Shown piece after piece: positions 23,938 through 35,461 of a DNA stretch of 64,000 bases. The number at the start of each line of letters is the position of its first letter. Position 1 is the stretch's first letter. Source of the DNA: Ipomoea triloba (taxonomy: Eukaryota > Streptophyta > Magnoliopsida > Solanales > Convolvulaceae); contig NC_044925.1 of the NCBI RefSeq assembly GCF_003576645.1, positions 763,475 through 827,474 of the forward strand, given 5' to 3'. The position numbers and the translations under genes were made by a program. Under the pieces are notes generated by a model. That model saw only the letters and a list, made by a program, of their open reading frames with translations. It was not told the DNA's origin and made no database searches.

Positions 23938-26900
23938 CTAGAGTTGTAAAGCTAAGTCTGGCTGCTTTGGTGAACCGATTTGGATGCTAGAACTTGGCGA
24001 GGCTGGACCTGGGGGCTGAACTCGGACATTCAGGTCGTATCCAAACATGCCACTCATGCCATTCCGGTTTGGGTGAAATATGGATTTTTGTAAGGCCGCC
24101 TGAGAGGTGGTGTACCCACCACCACCGCGCTGGTCTGACATCTCGTTCAGGCTATTCAATTTCCTGACAGCTTCAACCATTGCTTCAGAGGATGTGCTTG
24201 CGGTGGCAGAGTTTGAACTAGGAAAAGGCGGGGTTAAAGGTCTACTAGAATGGTGATCAGTTGCCAATCTATTTGGTGAGTTCTGCGTCTCAGGTGAAAG
24301 GCACGATGGCTGTGGCCGAGCTCCGCCTTCTCCCACCCACCCTGGACCGAATTGAACTCCCGGAGGAAGAACGTGCTGCAATTTCTTTGACGCTACCTTC
24401 CAGGCAACAGGTCCAAGATTTGCTGCATACCTGGCAAGGCTCCTTGCATACGCGTGCTGCTCCAACTGAAGCCCTACCTGCATAGTAGTTGAACAGTAAG
24501 CCAAGTTTCAGTCAGGCAATAGATCAAATGAGCAAATTCCATTATCAAAGAACAGCTGTCATGCTAGATTGCTAGACAATAAAATATTGAAGTGTACTGT
24601 TCCAACTTGAATTTTCATGGCATCAAATTATTTATAATAAAGAGAAAAACATATGGAAATATTTGCCAGACAAACAAGTGGCAATTCAGTCAGGAGTTAT
24701 GATGCCAAGTTCTCAGGTTTGTTATAATATTTCCCAAATTATCTGGAAACGGGATTTGAGTCTACAGAGAGTCAGAGACCAATCCTGCCACCATTTAGTA
24801 GAGGAGAGATATTATTGAGAGAGAGAGAGAGAGACATACAGCCATTAACCACTTCAGGTTTCCATTTCTGTTGTCAAATAATGATGGTTCATTTCCAGAA
24901 GATGAATGGAATTGCTTGTAGGTATCACGCCTATTGTCCTCAAGTGCAAAGTGTTTGCTTCCATACTTCATGTCAGCTCTCAAAATTGAAGCTGAAGAAG
25001 TAAAAGATGCTTGCTCATTTTTCACAATAAAAGATGAAATAGAAATAGTGCACATAATGTACATGTTGAAACCTGGGAACTCATCATTCCAATCGGTGGA
25101 CCGCTCAGAGTAACTCTCGCCATTGCGTGAACGATACAAAGATACATCATTAGACCGAAACCTATAAAGTGGCTGTGCCTTTCTTAGATTGTAAGAATTA
25201 GATCCAATAGCTTTATCCTCCCCACTGGCAAGAGTTGCCCCGGAGGAGATCTCAGGACCAACACGATCAACAGGAGATGTCTCGATAGACTTTTTCATAT
25301 TTTTACTACTTGGGGGCCTGCCTCTACGAACAACCTTAGGTTGTGGTTCACCATCCTCACCCTCATGCCTCAAATTTTCAAAGTCCCTTTTTGCCAGATC
25401 TTGAATAGACCGTGCCTGAAATAGTCAAATTTTCAAGATCAAGCAGATTCAAGATAAGCAATGAGGCACATCATACAAAGAATAAGGCACACCTGCCGGA
25501 AGTAAACAGTATCCGGTGCATTATACTGCATTGCATTTGAACATATCAAGTTTACATCAGCCTGCATTAAACAATATGTTGCAGTCAATTTTAAAACCAG
25601 TCATGTGCCAAAATGTTACCAATCCCCAATAAATAATGCACTAAATAAATACAGAAGAAATGGAATAAAATAAATTAAAAAGAATGATAAGATAATACAA
25701 AGAATCAGGGAGATCCATGCATACAGCCAAGCCACTAGAGGTTAACTGGTAGAAGATTCAAAGAGCTAAATAAACCTCTTCTTTTTTATTTTTCTTGTGT
25801 AAATAAGACAAGAGCTAGATCCTTAAGACACGCTACTGTAGATTGAGGACAAAAAACTCCTTTGTGGAGAAATTGCGAACATACAAAACTAGAACAGGAA
25901 GATGGCAACCACAGAGGCATTGCAGGTAATAATGAGATATTCATAAGGTAATATTGAGATACTGCTAGTCAAGAACAATGATACTCTCAACACACCTAGC
26001 AGAACAACTTTTTAAAAAATCACTTTGATATATTTGCAATGCTAAAAAGTTTGATACACTACAAGAACATCAAAATATGGAATAATAGATTTATTTTTCA
26101 TGAAGAAACACCATGAGAATGGATTGGATAAATCAAGCCTCTAGCAGATTACTTATCTTTACTCTTGTAAATAAAACATACACGTATACAACAGCATAAA
26201 ATTCTAGCAGTATTTCCCAGAATTATGATGCTCAGTATAAACCATACAACCATTTGGAAAATTTTCCAAACACCACACCCAAAACTAACATTCTCATGTT
26301 GAAGGTCTTGAAAAGGGCATCCAATTGCAAAAGGGGCACTGGTTATTAATCACTAGAACTGTCAGCCAAAAAATAATATACCTCTATTTATGTTTTATAA
26401 AAGGCGTAAAGGCTTAATTAACTGTATTAAAAGAATGCTCTAGACTCCCATATCATGTAGGGTTGGAATGAAGATATGTGCACCAATGCAACATTGCATC
26501 CATACTTCTCAGACAATCAAAATTAAAAGAAACATACATCATTATCACTAGATGGCTGGCTCACATAAAACCATATGGCTTCATTAGAACTATAACTTAC
26601 AAGAACAGTAAAAAGCATTACAGTAATACAGTTCTCAGCTTCAAAATCAATAACTAACCTCTAATTCCTCAAGGTTTGAATAAAGCCGACCATCAAGCTT
26701 CTTTCTCACAGTCCCAAAATCCATTGGGTGCTCTATAATCTCATGATAATCAGGTAGCTGCAAAGAAACCGTTTGAAAAATTAGCTTTCACAGAACAAGA
26801 ATCAGCAGGAAAAAAGAAAGTGTTAGTAGCAAAAGCACCTCATTTGGATCCACAGGTTCAGAGAATACACCATAAGTGTCCTTCCTGCATTTGTTATAAA

Positions 26901-28459
26901 AAGGAAACTGGCATAAGCCTAATAATCTGAAAACAGTAAGAGCCTCAAAGAATATCCAAGGAGCTAAAAGGAAAAATACACACTTTTGAAGTCTGTCAAG
27001 AATGAAGACCAACAACTTTTTGTCTGGCAAAGGTGTTGTGGGGCCAGAGGCCAATGGTGACCCTGTCCACAAAATTAATAATCACAATTACATTTAACAA
27101 AAAAGAAAGAAAAGCATACCGAATTACTGGGAATTTCTGACGAATATATATATAGTGTATATACATGTGTGTATTTATTTATATAAAATCAAGATTTCCA
27201 GAGAGTGAAAGGTTAGATTAAAACCATGTTGAGTGTCCATCGCTTTCAAAGTCTTTTCTCCCTGCAAAATTAATACAAATTTTATGTTGTTTGAGCAATA
27301 ATTACTCAACTTAAATACAGTGAAAGAGCAGTTTAAGCACAGCAATAATTTTCAAAAGTGGAATTCCATAAACAAGAAATTATCAAGATTCAGTCAAAGG
27401 AGTCGCTCAATAATGGATAAGGGAGTAAAACAAAGCACAAAAGAGCAGAGCAAGTACAACACAAAAAAATTAGCAACTGAAAATAATCAAAGAAAAGTTA
27501 AATCTGGGACTTTGCTAAACGTGATATGTATATTTTTATAAATAGTACTTTAAGCACAGCAATACTTTTCAAAAGGGGAATTCCATAAACAAGAAATTAT
27601 CAAGAATACAGTTTAATACTCCGTAGAACACCCGTTTATACTAACAAAAATGTTCTTTTTAAGTAAGTATATCCATATTTGAAAGAAATAAATACCAAAA
27701 AAAAAAAATTTGTTCCGGATTATATATAACAGAAAATTTATGGTTGAGTCAAAACACATGGACTTGAGAATTGAGATCATGAAAGTCAAAGGGTTACGCG
27801 CCAAATTTTCTAGAAAAAATTGATCAATTTGAGCCACAGAAAATCCCAAAAATCATTTTTCTACAAGAGAAAAAATATATAAAAGTTCTTCAATTTTTTT
27901 TCCAAAATAGAAATACATTGATTACGTCCCCCCAGATTCGGATTATTAGAAACATTCTGAAATCATTCCCCCCTCATTTTCCCCCCACTCCCTCCAATAA
28001 AAATTAAACAAAAAAATACAATAAAATAAGCCAGAAAAATTGGGGAACCTGATTAGAGACGGCGAGTTCAGATCTGCAATCTTCGGCGTCGACCTTGCGT
28101 TTCTTAACAGACGACTCGAGATTCTCGTCGTCCGGGTCGGAACCCGAGTCCGAATTCCCGGGCGAATTCTCGAAATGCTGCTGGGGCTGGTTAGCGCTGG
28201 ACTGGGGCAACCGCCCAACGAGCTTCACTTTCTTCTCCTTCCTCTCGTCGTCGTCCTCGTCAAATTCCGGCGGAGGGGAGGCCGGGGAGCCCAAATTAGG
28301 GTTACGCCGCGTCGATCGGCGCGTTGTCGGATTCGAACCCGGTGATTGATTGCCGTCTCGGGTCCGGAGATCCGAGAGAGATGGCCGCCCTTTCTTCTTC
28401 TTCCGCTTCATTTTGTCTGATGCTACAGACACTGTTGCTGCTGCTGTTGCCTTACCCAT
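23938..28459 (-). CDS. Bromodomain protein of the plant BRD1/BRD2 type
   Basis: Nine exons on the minus strand: 28459-28049, 27261-27225, 27062-26984, 26884-26839, 26757-26659, 25561-25493, 25415-25073, 24991-24840 and 24477-23938. They join in frame to 591 aa. The N-terminus is basic (KMKRKKKKGRPSLSDL, an AT-hook-like GRP) and then acidic. The bromodomain covers about 163-265 (LPDYHEIIEHPMDFGTVRKK, CSNAMQYNAPDTVYF) and has the conserved Asn of NAMQYN that contacts acetyl-lysine. After a second GRPPSSK motif comes a conserved C-terminal block (EQHAYARSLARYAANLGPVAW). Arabidopsis BRD1, BRD2 and BRD13 are reported subunits of SWI/SNF (BAS) chromatin remodellers, so a nuclear acetyl-histone reader role is inferred. 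The exon 8/9 join is the least certain. Confidence 0.9.
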
Positions 28460-28765
28460 TTTTCTCCCTCTTCTCCGTTTGGCCCGAATTTTCTCTCTCT
28501 TCTGTCTAAAAATCTCTCCCCTCCCTCTCTCTCTCTCCTCCCCCAGCAGCTTCGCTTTTTTCTTTTTTTTCCTTTTATTTTTTCTCCCCTGTTTTTTATT
28601 GGCGTATAGTAAATAATTTTTACAAAAAAAATAAAATAAAATTTATATATATATATTAAAATCCCGTATTTAATGTGAACTATAGGTTATAGGTATGCCG
28701 CTCCAATTCGCATCAGACACATGACATATCAAACCAATTTTACATCACTAAATCCAAATAATAAA

Positions 28766-29305
28766 GAAAAAATAGTTAAATAGACCCTTAAATATTATAT
28801 CAAAGTGTAATTAGGTTCCCAACTTTAAAAAAATTCAAGTAAACGTCAATAGCCGATCACCTACTGGTAGTACCAAGTAATTCAATTTCATATGGTTAAA
28901 TCACTCGTTGACGACTTTTTTTCGGTCGTCGGTCAATGGTTGCCTTCTTCACCAGTCGAAGGCAATCGCCTTCTTCCTCAGTTAAAGAAGGCGACGTCGA
29001 TCGCCTTTTTCCTAGAGGAGGAGACAATCAAACATTGCTTTCTTCCTGTAGAAGGATGTCGGCGGCCGTTTTGGCTTCCGTTGACTTTTTTATATTTATT
29101 GTTCATATGGTGGTCAACGATGGTAGTTACCGATCACCTATTAGTTACTTGCTAATTGGACTTATCTGATTGACTTTATGAAGTTGAAGTACTTAATTGC
29201 ACATTTTTTAAGTTTAAGAGCTTTTTTTTTTTTTTGAAAACATTAAGTTTAAGAGCTTAATTACACTTTTGTATAATGTTTAGGTGTGTATTTGACCCTT
29301 TTTAC
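28766..29305. mobile_element. Mutator-type MITE with perfect 9-bp TSD
   Basis: The ends GAAAAAATAGTTAAATAG and, reverse-complemented, GTAAAAAGGGTCAAATAC are related. They are flanked by perfect AATAATAAA duplications (28757-28765 and 29306-29314). The arms stay similar for some 50 bp or more (AGTGTAATTA). The centre is GC-richer, with GAAGGC and GTCG words. The 9-bp duplication and long inverted ends point to the Mutator superfamily. A tail-only insertion lies inside the right arm at 29224. Confidence 0.88.
29208..29258 (-). mobile_element. Tail-only insertion nested in the MITE
   Basis: A T-run followed by GAAAACA (29224-29242) is flanked by perfect TTAAGTTTAAGAGCTT copies at 29208-29223 and 29243-29258. 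Because it interrupts the right arm of the Mutator-type MITE, it is younger than that element. Confidence 0.87.
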
Positions 29306-29329
29306 AATAATAAAAACTATTTAAGCTCT

Positions 29330-29555
29330 GAAATGTGTGATTAAGTGAATGTAGTGTGATTTTTGTTTTCAAAGTCATGAGTTTGATATAGTTTGTCGCA
29401 CGTAATTTTTCTAGTACAATTTACTTTTCTGATGTAGTTTGCAAGCTATTATATAAAAGCATAATTTGATGCTATTATACCGTTGAAGTGGGATTTACCC
29501 TTTGCATACTTTTAGACAATAACTACAAGTTTTTCTCGTCACCCAAATAAACTTT
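29330..29555 (+). mobile_element. SINE-like repeat (group C), opposite orientation
   Basis: Read on the plus strand: tRNA-like start TGTGATTAAGTGAATGTAG, B-box-like GTCATGAGTTTGATA, then ATTTTTCTAGTACAATTTAC and the 3' end TTTTTCTCGTCACCCAAA. This is the reverse complement of the copy at 14735 and shows which end of the group is the 5' end. Confidence 0.6.
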
Positions 29556-29593
29556 AAAAAAGGTTTTTTTTTTTTTGAAAACTTAAAAAAGGT
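29554..29593 (-). mobile_element. Tail-only insertion with 11-bp TSD
   Basis: A T-run plus GAAAAC (29565-29582) lies between TTAAAAAAGGT copies (29554-29564 and 29583-29593). The duplication extends to about 13-14 bp if one T difference is allowed. It sits immediately after the end of the group C SINE. Confidence 0.75.
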
Positions 29594-30149
29594 ATTTAAA
29601 TTACTAAGATTTTCAATATAAATTTTATTCTATTTGTGATCTTTCCCATTTTGTATGAAACTATTTATAATTTAAATTTTTTATATAAGATAGTGTTTGT
29701 ATTCAATAGAATTGAAATTAACAGGTGTGATATGACACACTGAATAAGGTGAAGCAAAATATATCGTACTTTACTACTTTATATATAATATAAATAGCCC
29801 GTTATTTATGCTTTATCTAAGTATTATAAACATTTAATTGAGAAAGATATGGTTATTTTTTGTACTATTTTTGTAATATTTAATACACATATTGACTTTT
29901 AATTATTTTGGAATTAAACATTTATTAGATATTTTTGTAAATCATTTTTTAAGCGAATCGCAATGACAACATTACTAGTGAGGAATAAGGTATAAGGCCT
30001 TGTGGATGGTTTTCCAATATCCCCCAATTTTACGAATGAGAAATGCATGCAAGATGTCCACATGAGCAATTCAACTGATCGCAGGAGTGAAATTTATCAC
30101 ATGAGACCAAGAATCGAGTCTCACCAGCGGCAGTGAGTAAAAGTCTAGT

Positions 30150-30255
30150 ATCTGTTGGTCAGCTGAGTCACCATGATTTACCCCTCCACAAACTGTCGGG
30201 GCAGGGTGCAAGGTGTATGGGGTGAGCGATTCCACTTTTTGTCACAAGATAAATG
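30150..30255 (+). mobile_element. 3' part of a group A SINE
   Basis: CAGCTGAGTCACCATGATTT, ACTGTCGGGGCAGGGTGCAA and CCACTTTTTGTCACAAGA match the corresponding section of the copies at 41254 and 44770 and of the array at 161. The tRNA-like head is not recognisable. Confidence 0.55.
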
Positions 30256-30429
30256 CGTGCAAGATTGGTGCAGTTATGTTTGTCTATTGACAAATTTTTC
30301 CTTGATTAATTCAGGAAGAAACAAATCATCACTAGTTGTTGGCGTTGGCCAAGTTTAGCCCCTATTTGATTTGAATTCGAGACGTGACGTTGTGGCTTAC
30401 CCTAGAAGGATGTGGTTAAATGGTTAATG

Positions 30430-30620
30430 TCTACCTACTTATCACCAATTGATTTTAAATAGGATATGATAACCATATAGCCAAAGAACTCTGTGGTTAA
30501 GCGTGCTTGGTTTACACCAATCATGAATCATAGGATGAGTGATCCACTAGAAGTCAAGTCCACTTACTTATCACTGATTCGTTTTAAGTATGATATAACA
30601 ACCATATATGAGGCGAAACA
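30430..30620 (+). mobile_element. 5S-rRNA-derived retrotransposon fragment (Cassandra-like)
   Basis: Around 30487-30562 the order AACTCTGTGGTTAAGCGTGC, then AGGATGAGTGATCCACTAGA, then AGTC parallels the internal promoter half of plant 5S rRNA (box A AGTTAAGCGTGCTTGG; box C AGGATGGGTGACC). It is too diverged and embedded to be a real 5S gene. Cassandra TRIM elements are known to carry 5S sequence in their LTRs. A flanking segment (CTACCTACTTATCACCAATT near 30432; CCACTTACTTATCACTGATT near 30560) is duplicated with a 128-bp spacing. Confidence 0.6.
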
Positions 30621-31067
30621 CTACTGGTGCACGCAGCACTTGCTTGTCTTTCTTTCTCTTTTCTTTTTTAATCTTTAATTTTATTTTTTACTATACCAAA
30701 ATCTTAGGGAAACCCCAAAAACAAAGACTATCTCAAATTTTTTTTTATCTATCATCTCTAATATCTCATCAAGCGAGCTAACAAGTTATAAAAAGCCTCA
30801 CAAAAATTTCACTAATTGGGATGCTATAAGGTCAATGGCCTTAGCGTAGCTTTAGAAGGTCGATGGAGTTGATAATTAGGGATTCGAGTCAAGCATATGT
30901 GACAAATAGATTTCATGGTGCAACATGATGTAGGTAATGCAAGGGATTTCACATTCAACTCTATTATTGCCCAAATTGACCAAAGAGGAATTCATGCAAG
31001 ATTGGTGTGGTGATGCTTGTCAACCATCAAATGTGCTAAATGGATTTCCTAATGCAATCGATAGTAA

Positions 31068-32167
31068 GAGCATCCTTATCAGTGAAAATATTTTACGGTT
31101 ATTGAGGAGTTTTTGTAAGTGTGATTAGGAAAGAGAATAGGGAAAGATAGATAGATAAAAAAAAATGAAAACGGATAAATTCTGAAAGTTTCAAAAAAAA
31201 AATTAAAAAGTATGGTTTAATGTCAGAGTGGCCGCCAGCGACTCACCCCAGCGGCAGTGCGCACCAATCGCTAGGCACGCACTGTTGTTACTTACTTTAT
31301 TATTATTGTTATTTTTTTATTTTCCTTGACATGATCCCTTCATTTGCAGGAAGTCCAAACCATGAGATAACTCCTCTTTACATCAGTTTCAAGATTATAA
31401 ATTAGATATTTCTCAGCCATAAGTCCAGAAGTCATTAAGAAAACTCTAATGCTGCCTCCTTTTTCTCTCTAAAACCAAACGCCTTTCTCTGCTGCTCAAC
31501 TCCAGCTTCCACTGCCGGCCTCCGGCCGGAGCTCTAATGGAGCTTTGAGCCGGCGGTTTTGGTCACCTTCTATGTTTGTTTTCGCTCTTTTTCTGCCCCG
31601 ACCACCGTCGCAGCTCCGTCCGCCTCCGACCACTGCCACAGATCTTCTTCTTCCGTTTTCTCTTCCTTTGAATAAAATAATAGTAGGTAGGTATTGGCGT
31701 TTGTGTTGGTAGTCTTGAACTCCCAACCCTACTTTGACTTTACCCACTTTTTATTTTCTCTATTATTGTGTTTTTCCCTCGTTAGTTTCACGAGCATTTT
31801 TCCTCTCGTTACTTTCACGAGCTTTTCATTTTCATTAGCATAAATCGTTTAGTTTGGTTTCGACAAGTGTTGATCTTATCCTGGGCGAGCAAAAAAGAAT
31901 GATGACGAAGACCCAGATCTTTGATGAAGCTTTAAGCTCCCTGAAGGAACATAGCTTCAGAGTTATGAAACAATCTGCGATTCAAGTTTTCTATAGCATA
32001 GTTAGAAAAGTTGTTTCTATGTCTGACTGTAAGGAATGGTTTACAATTTCATTGATCATTGATGTAAACGTTTTATGTTATGAATTAATGGAATAACTAC
32101 GTTTACCTTTAAAAAAAGAGATATTTCTCTGCCATGAACTTCAAAATAACTACAGATGAGAATGCTC
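31068..32167. mobile_element. PIF/Harbinger-type non-autonomous element, about 1.1 kb
   Basis: Left end GAGCATCCTTATCAGTG and right end ATGAGAATGCTC (reverse complement GAGCATTCTCAT) are flanked by TAA on both sides (31065-31067 and 32168-32170), the usual 3-bp target of PIF/Harbinger. The first 380 bp resemble an ordinary MITE of this group. A second segment (about 31450-32118) lies between two copies of AGATATTTCTC.GCCAT near 31405 and 32119. It contains a GC-rich block (31500-31640) and an 80-aa open frame (31854-32096) with no recognised domain. It may be a filled MITE that picked up host sequence. Confidence 0.7.
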
Positions 32168-32777
32168 TAAGTTATATAAGGAATTTGATAATTAACTCCA
32201 ACAACACCCAAATTGATTAATGAGGAGAGCACCCGTAATGTCATAAAAGCTTTTCCCTTTGACTAGGCTATTCTTTACGTCGTCGTTTCCAACTCAACTT
32301 TTGCTATGGGTTGTTGGAGAGGGCCAGAAAGGACTACCTACGTGCAGTGTCGTGTGTGCGCTTTCCTACCCAACTCAACTTTCTTTTTGTCTTTTATAAT
32401 TTTTATTATTTTATTTTATTTTTGTTTTTATTTTGCCTTGAATTCCTTTCTTGTAGCTTTATTTAAAATTTTAAAAACACAAATATTTAAAAATTAGAAA
32501 ACACAAATAATTAAAAATTTAAAAACACAAATATTTCTTATAGCCTTGAATTACAAAACACAAATATTTAAAAAATTTCAATTCATAGGAAAAACTGCTA
32601 TTTGAAGCAAACCTCGCTCTTATACAATAACTCAAAAATCACAAATATTTAATATTTTTAACAAATTCTAAAAATATTGATATAATTTTCACTCAACATA
32701 AAGATTTAGAATCTTTATGCCAATAAGCCGCCTCCTCCTCCTTCTTCTTCTTATTCGTCTTCTTCTTCTTCTTTTTT

Positions 32778-33430
32778 GAATAAGGGTCAAATAAACCCTC
32801 AAATTATACTGATTTGTGCAATTAGACTATTCAACATCAAAAAGTTCCAATTAGACCCTCAAACTTGTTATTTTGGAGCAATCAAACCTTCGAACCTATT
32901 TGTGACCTGTAATTGCAGGTCACCTAGAGTTTCAGCCAACTCCAATGAACATCCGGCGAGTGAAGCAACATCGGCGACCGTTGCATTCTGCCAGAGAAGG
33001 CGACCAGCCTTCTCCAGCAATAGAGATCCGTCGAACAGAAACGGAGACCAAATCGGTCCCATCTCCGTTCGACTAGAGATGGCGACCAGTTTGGTCGAAC
33101 GGAAATGGCGACCCAGTTTGGTCTCCATTTACGTTCAATGGAGATGTCCACCTTTGGTTTTCATATTCGTTCGAACGGAGATGGCGAGCAGTTTGGTCTC
33201 CATTCTCATTCGACGGAGACGGCGACCAACCAGTCGCCTTCTCCGGTAGAATGCAACGGTCCTCGAATGTTGGCTAGAACTCTAGATGACTTGCAATTAC
33301 ATGTCATAAATAGGTTAGAGGGATTAATTGCTCCAAAATAACAAGTTTGAGGGTCTAACTGAAACTTTTTGAAGTTAAAGGGTCTAATTGCACAAATCAG
33401 TATAGTTTGAGGTTCTATTTGATTTTTATC
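32778..33430. mobile_element. Mutator-type MITE with long inverted arms
   Basis: The ends (GGGTCAAATAAACCCTCAAA on the left; GAGGTTCTATTTGATTTTTA on the right) start inverted arms of at least 150 bp, and weaker similarity continues to about 230 bp (CCGTTGCATTCT, GAGAAGGCGAC). The middle is a local repeat of GATGGCGACCA / TTTGGTCTCCATT words. The flanks TTCTTTTTT and TTTTTTTTT match at eight of nine positions. The terminal consensus is shared with the elements at 28766 and 49219. The long open frame across it is a by-product of the GC-rich repeats. Confidence 0.85.
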
Positions 33431-34722
33431 TTTTTTTTTTTTTAAATGAAAACCAATACAGTTTTATTAGCCCCAGGTGATTTTTGTTGGTCATTTTGGT
33501 CCTTGATAATTGTTACTCCATAATTGTTAATTGTAAGCTTAGTCCTCAATTTAGCCAAATACGTGCAAGTTTAGTCCATTTGCTCACTTTTGTTGTCAAT
33601 TACTCCGGTATTATTATTTTTAGAAAATATAAATATTTATTTATTTATTTATTTATTATTAGAAAGCAGGTAACAATGTAACATGGCACAACATATAGAA
33701 GAGATGACTAATGTATACTCCCGAGTAGGGTACTCAATCTGGAGCGTCCCGGTATCAAGAGCCCGCAATTTGACCGCCCTGACCAGTGGATGGGTCGGGT
33801 CTAGTATCCCGCTAGTCCGCCTGGTGTAGGCAACTTGGTTGTGGTGCCCGGCCGGATGCGGCACTTAGAGGCGGTGATGCGATATTCACTGAGGATCTTT
33901 TCCATATTTGGTGAAATACTTTCCTATTCTAAATTAGGTAGCAGTTATGGCGGTTCTGGCAATTTTCCTAAATTCGAATTTGTTAAGTTTTCTTACTTTC
34001 CTTTCAAGGGCTCATTATTCTTGTATAAGTACCTCTGGATCACATTGTAAGGGGTTCTAATTTTAATACAAGGGGCAACTACTCTGTCTCATTACTTTTC
34101 AATACTTCATATTATTTTTCCTTATTTTTTACGATTGTGTTGGCCCGCTGTCCGGCCACCTCATGACCGTAAAACCAACAATGACTAATGACAATATAAT
34201 ATAATATGGCATTAGGTACCAAATAAAAATCAAACAGTACGTGACAATAAAATTTACTTTTACTAGATGAAGTAAATTTACAAATATTTGGTTACATGGT
34301 GAACTAATTTTTGCAATCGTAACACTAAAGTACAAAAATGACCAAATAAAAATAACTGAGAAACAAAATTTGCAATTTTCCCTTTTTATCAATGCCCATA
34401 ACCAAATTCCCATATTCAAGAGTGGGTTTTTGTGCATCTTCAGTTATATCACTGCTAAAATTGGAAGAAATTATCAAAATTGTAAAATATGCAAATGTTT
34501 GATTTTTGTTCATCAAAACCTATTATGCATGACTGCAAGTTTTTTGAATTATAATATACGGAGTATTCGGCTAATAAGTCTACAAAATCAGTTAATCAAC
34601 TTACTAAACGGAAAGTAAAGTCCAATTAGAGCATACCATCGAACCAACAAATTGCACTAATTTTTTTCCTCCTTTTGTAATGAGAGAAATTTGTGGGTGG
34701 TGAATAAGTTGATACACAAAAG

Positions 34723-34726
<4 letters not shown>

Positions 34727-34770
<44 letters not shown>
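34727..34770. repeat. (AT)n microsatellite
   Basis: About 22 AT repeats, directly followed by GAGTTCTCGTGCGGGGTTGA, a sequence related to the block beside the (AT)n at 15914. Confidence 0.95.
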
Positions 34771-34773
<3 letters not shown>

Positions 34774-34909
34774 TTCTCGTGCGGGGTTGATGGTCTTATG
34801 TGTGGTTAAATGTGAGCTATTGATCTTGCCTAAATCAACGTTTAGGATTAACAGTGATTAAAAAAATGTGCGGTTGCAATTTGGTCTTTTTGCATTTATG
34901 TCAAATTTC

Positions 34910-35238
34910 AGGTGCATGAATTTCCTTCTCAAGGTGAGTGGTTTTCATTCTTAAGGTGCGTATAATTTTTATGCTTAAGGTGAGTCAATTATTGAAACTT
35001 AAGGTGCGTGAATTTCCTTCTTAAGGTGCGTGGTTTTTGTACTTAAGGTGCGTCATTTTAAACATTTACATGCGTGATATGTGTGCTTAAGGTGCGTTGT
35101 TTGTGTACTTAAGGTGTGCCATTTAAAAACTTTAGGTGCGTGGTTTGTGTGTTTAAGGTGCATGGTTTGTGTACTTAAGGTGCGTGGTTTGTGTACTTAA
35201 GGTGCGTAGTTTGTGTACTTAAGATTTGTGGTTTGTTT
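34910..35238 (+). repeat. Minisatellite, about 22-bp unit
   Basis: About fourteen units of the form CTTAAGGTGCGTGGTTTGTG plus TA, more uniform at the right end and more diverged at the left. Units abut without unique spacers, so this is a minisatellite and not a CRISPR array. The fragment at 15868 contains one similar unit. Confidence 0.88.
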
Positions 35239-35461
35239 ATTAATTTTATAAACAATTTAATGAATTTCTTTAGATGGCTGTCATCCCAGGTGCTTAGATG
35301 AGAGCATTAATGGAGGTTGTTCATTTTTTTTATATTTTAAATTTTCATTGATTTGAGCCATTGATCTAGATTTGATCAACGACTCATATCAATTAAAATA
35401 AATAACATAAGCGTTCAAAGTATTTACAATTTATATATAATCACAAAATACTCACAATGTC

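Noticed and set aside
30486..30562. A functional 5S rRNA gene
   Set aside because: The 5S-like segment is too diverged, lacks the first half of the gene and lies in a repeat context.
31854..32096. 80-codon frame as an independent gene
   Set aside because: It lies inside a PIF/Harbinger-type element and has no recognisable domain; kept only as possible captured sequence.
32776..33341. Overlapping frames of 78-157 codons on both strands
   Set aside because: They lie entirely in the GC-rich repeats of a Mutator-type MITE and resemble no protein.
34910..35238. Regular short repeats considered as a CRISPR array
   Set aside because: Units abut with no unique spacers and drift gradually, as in a minisatellite; the genome is eukaryotic.
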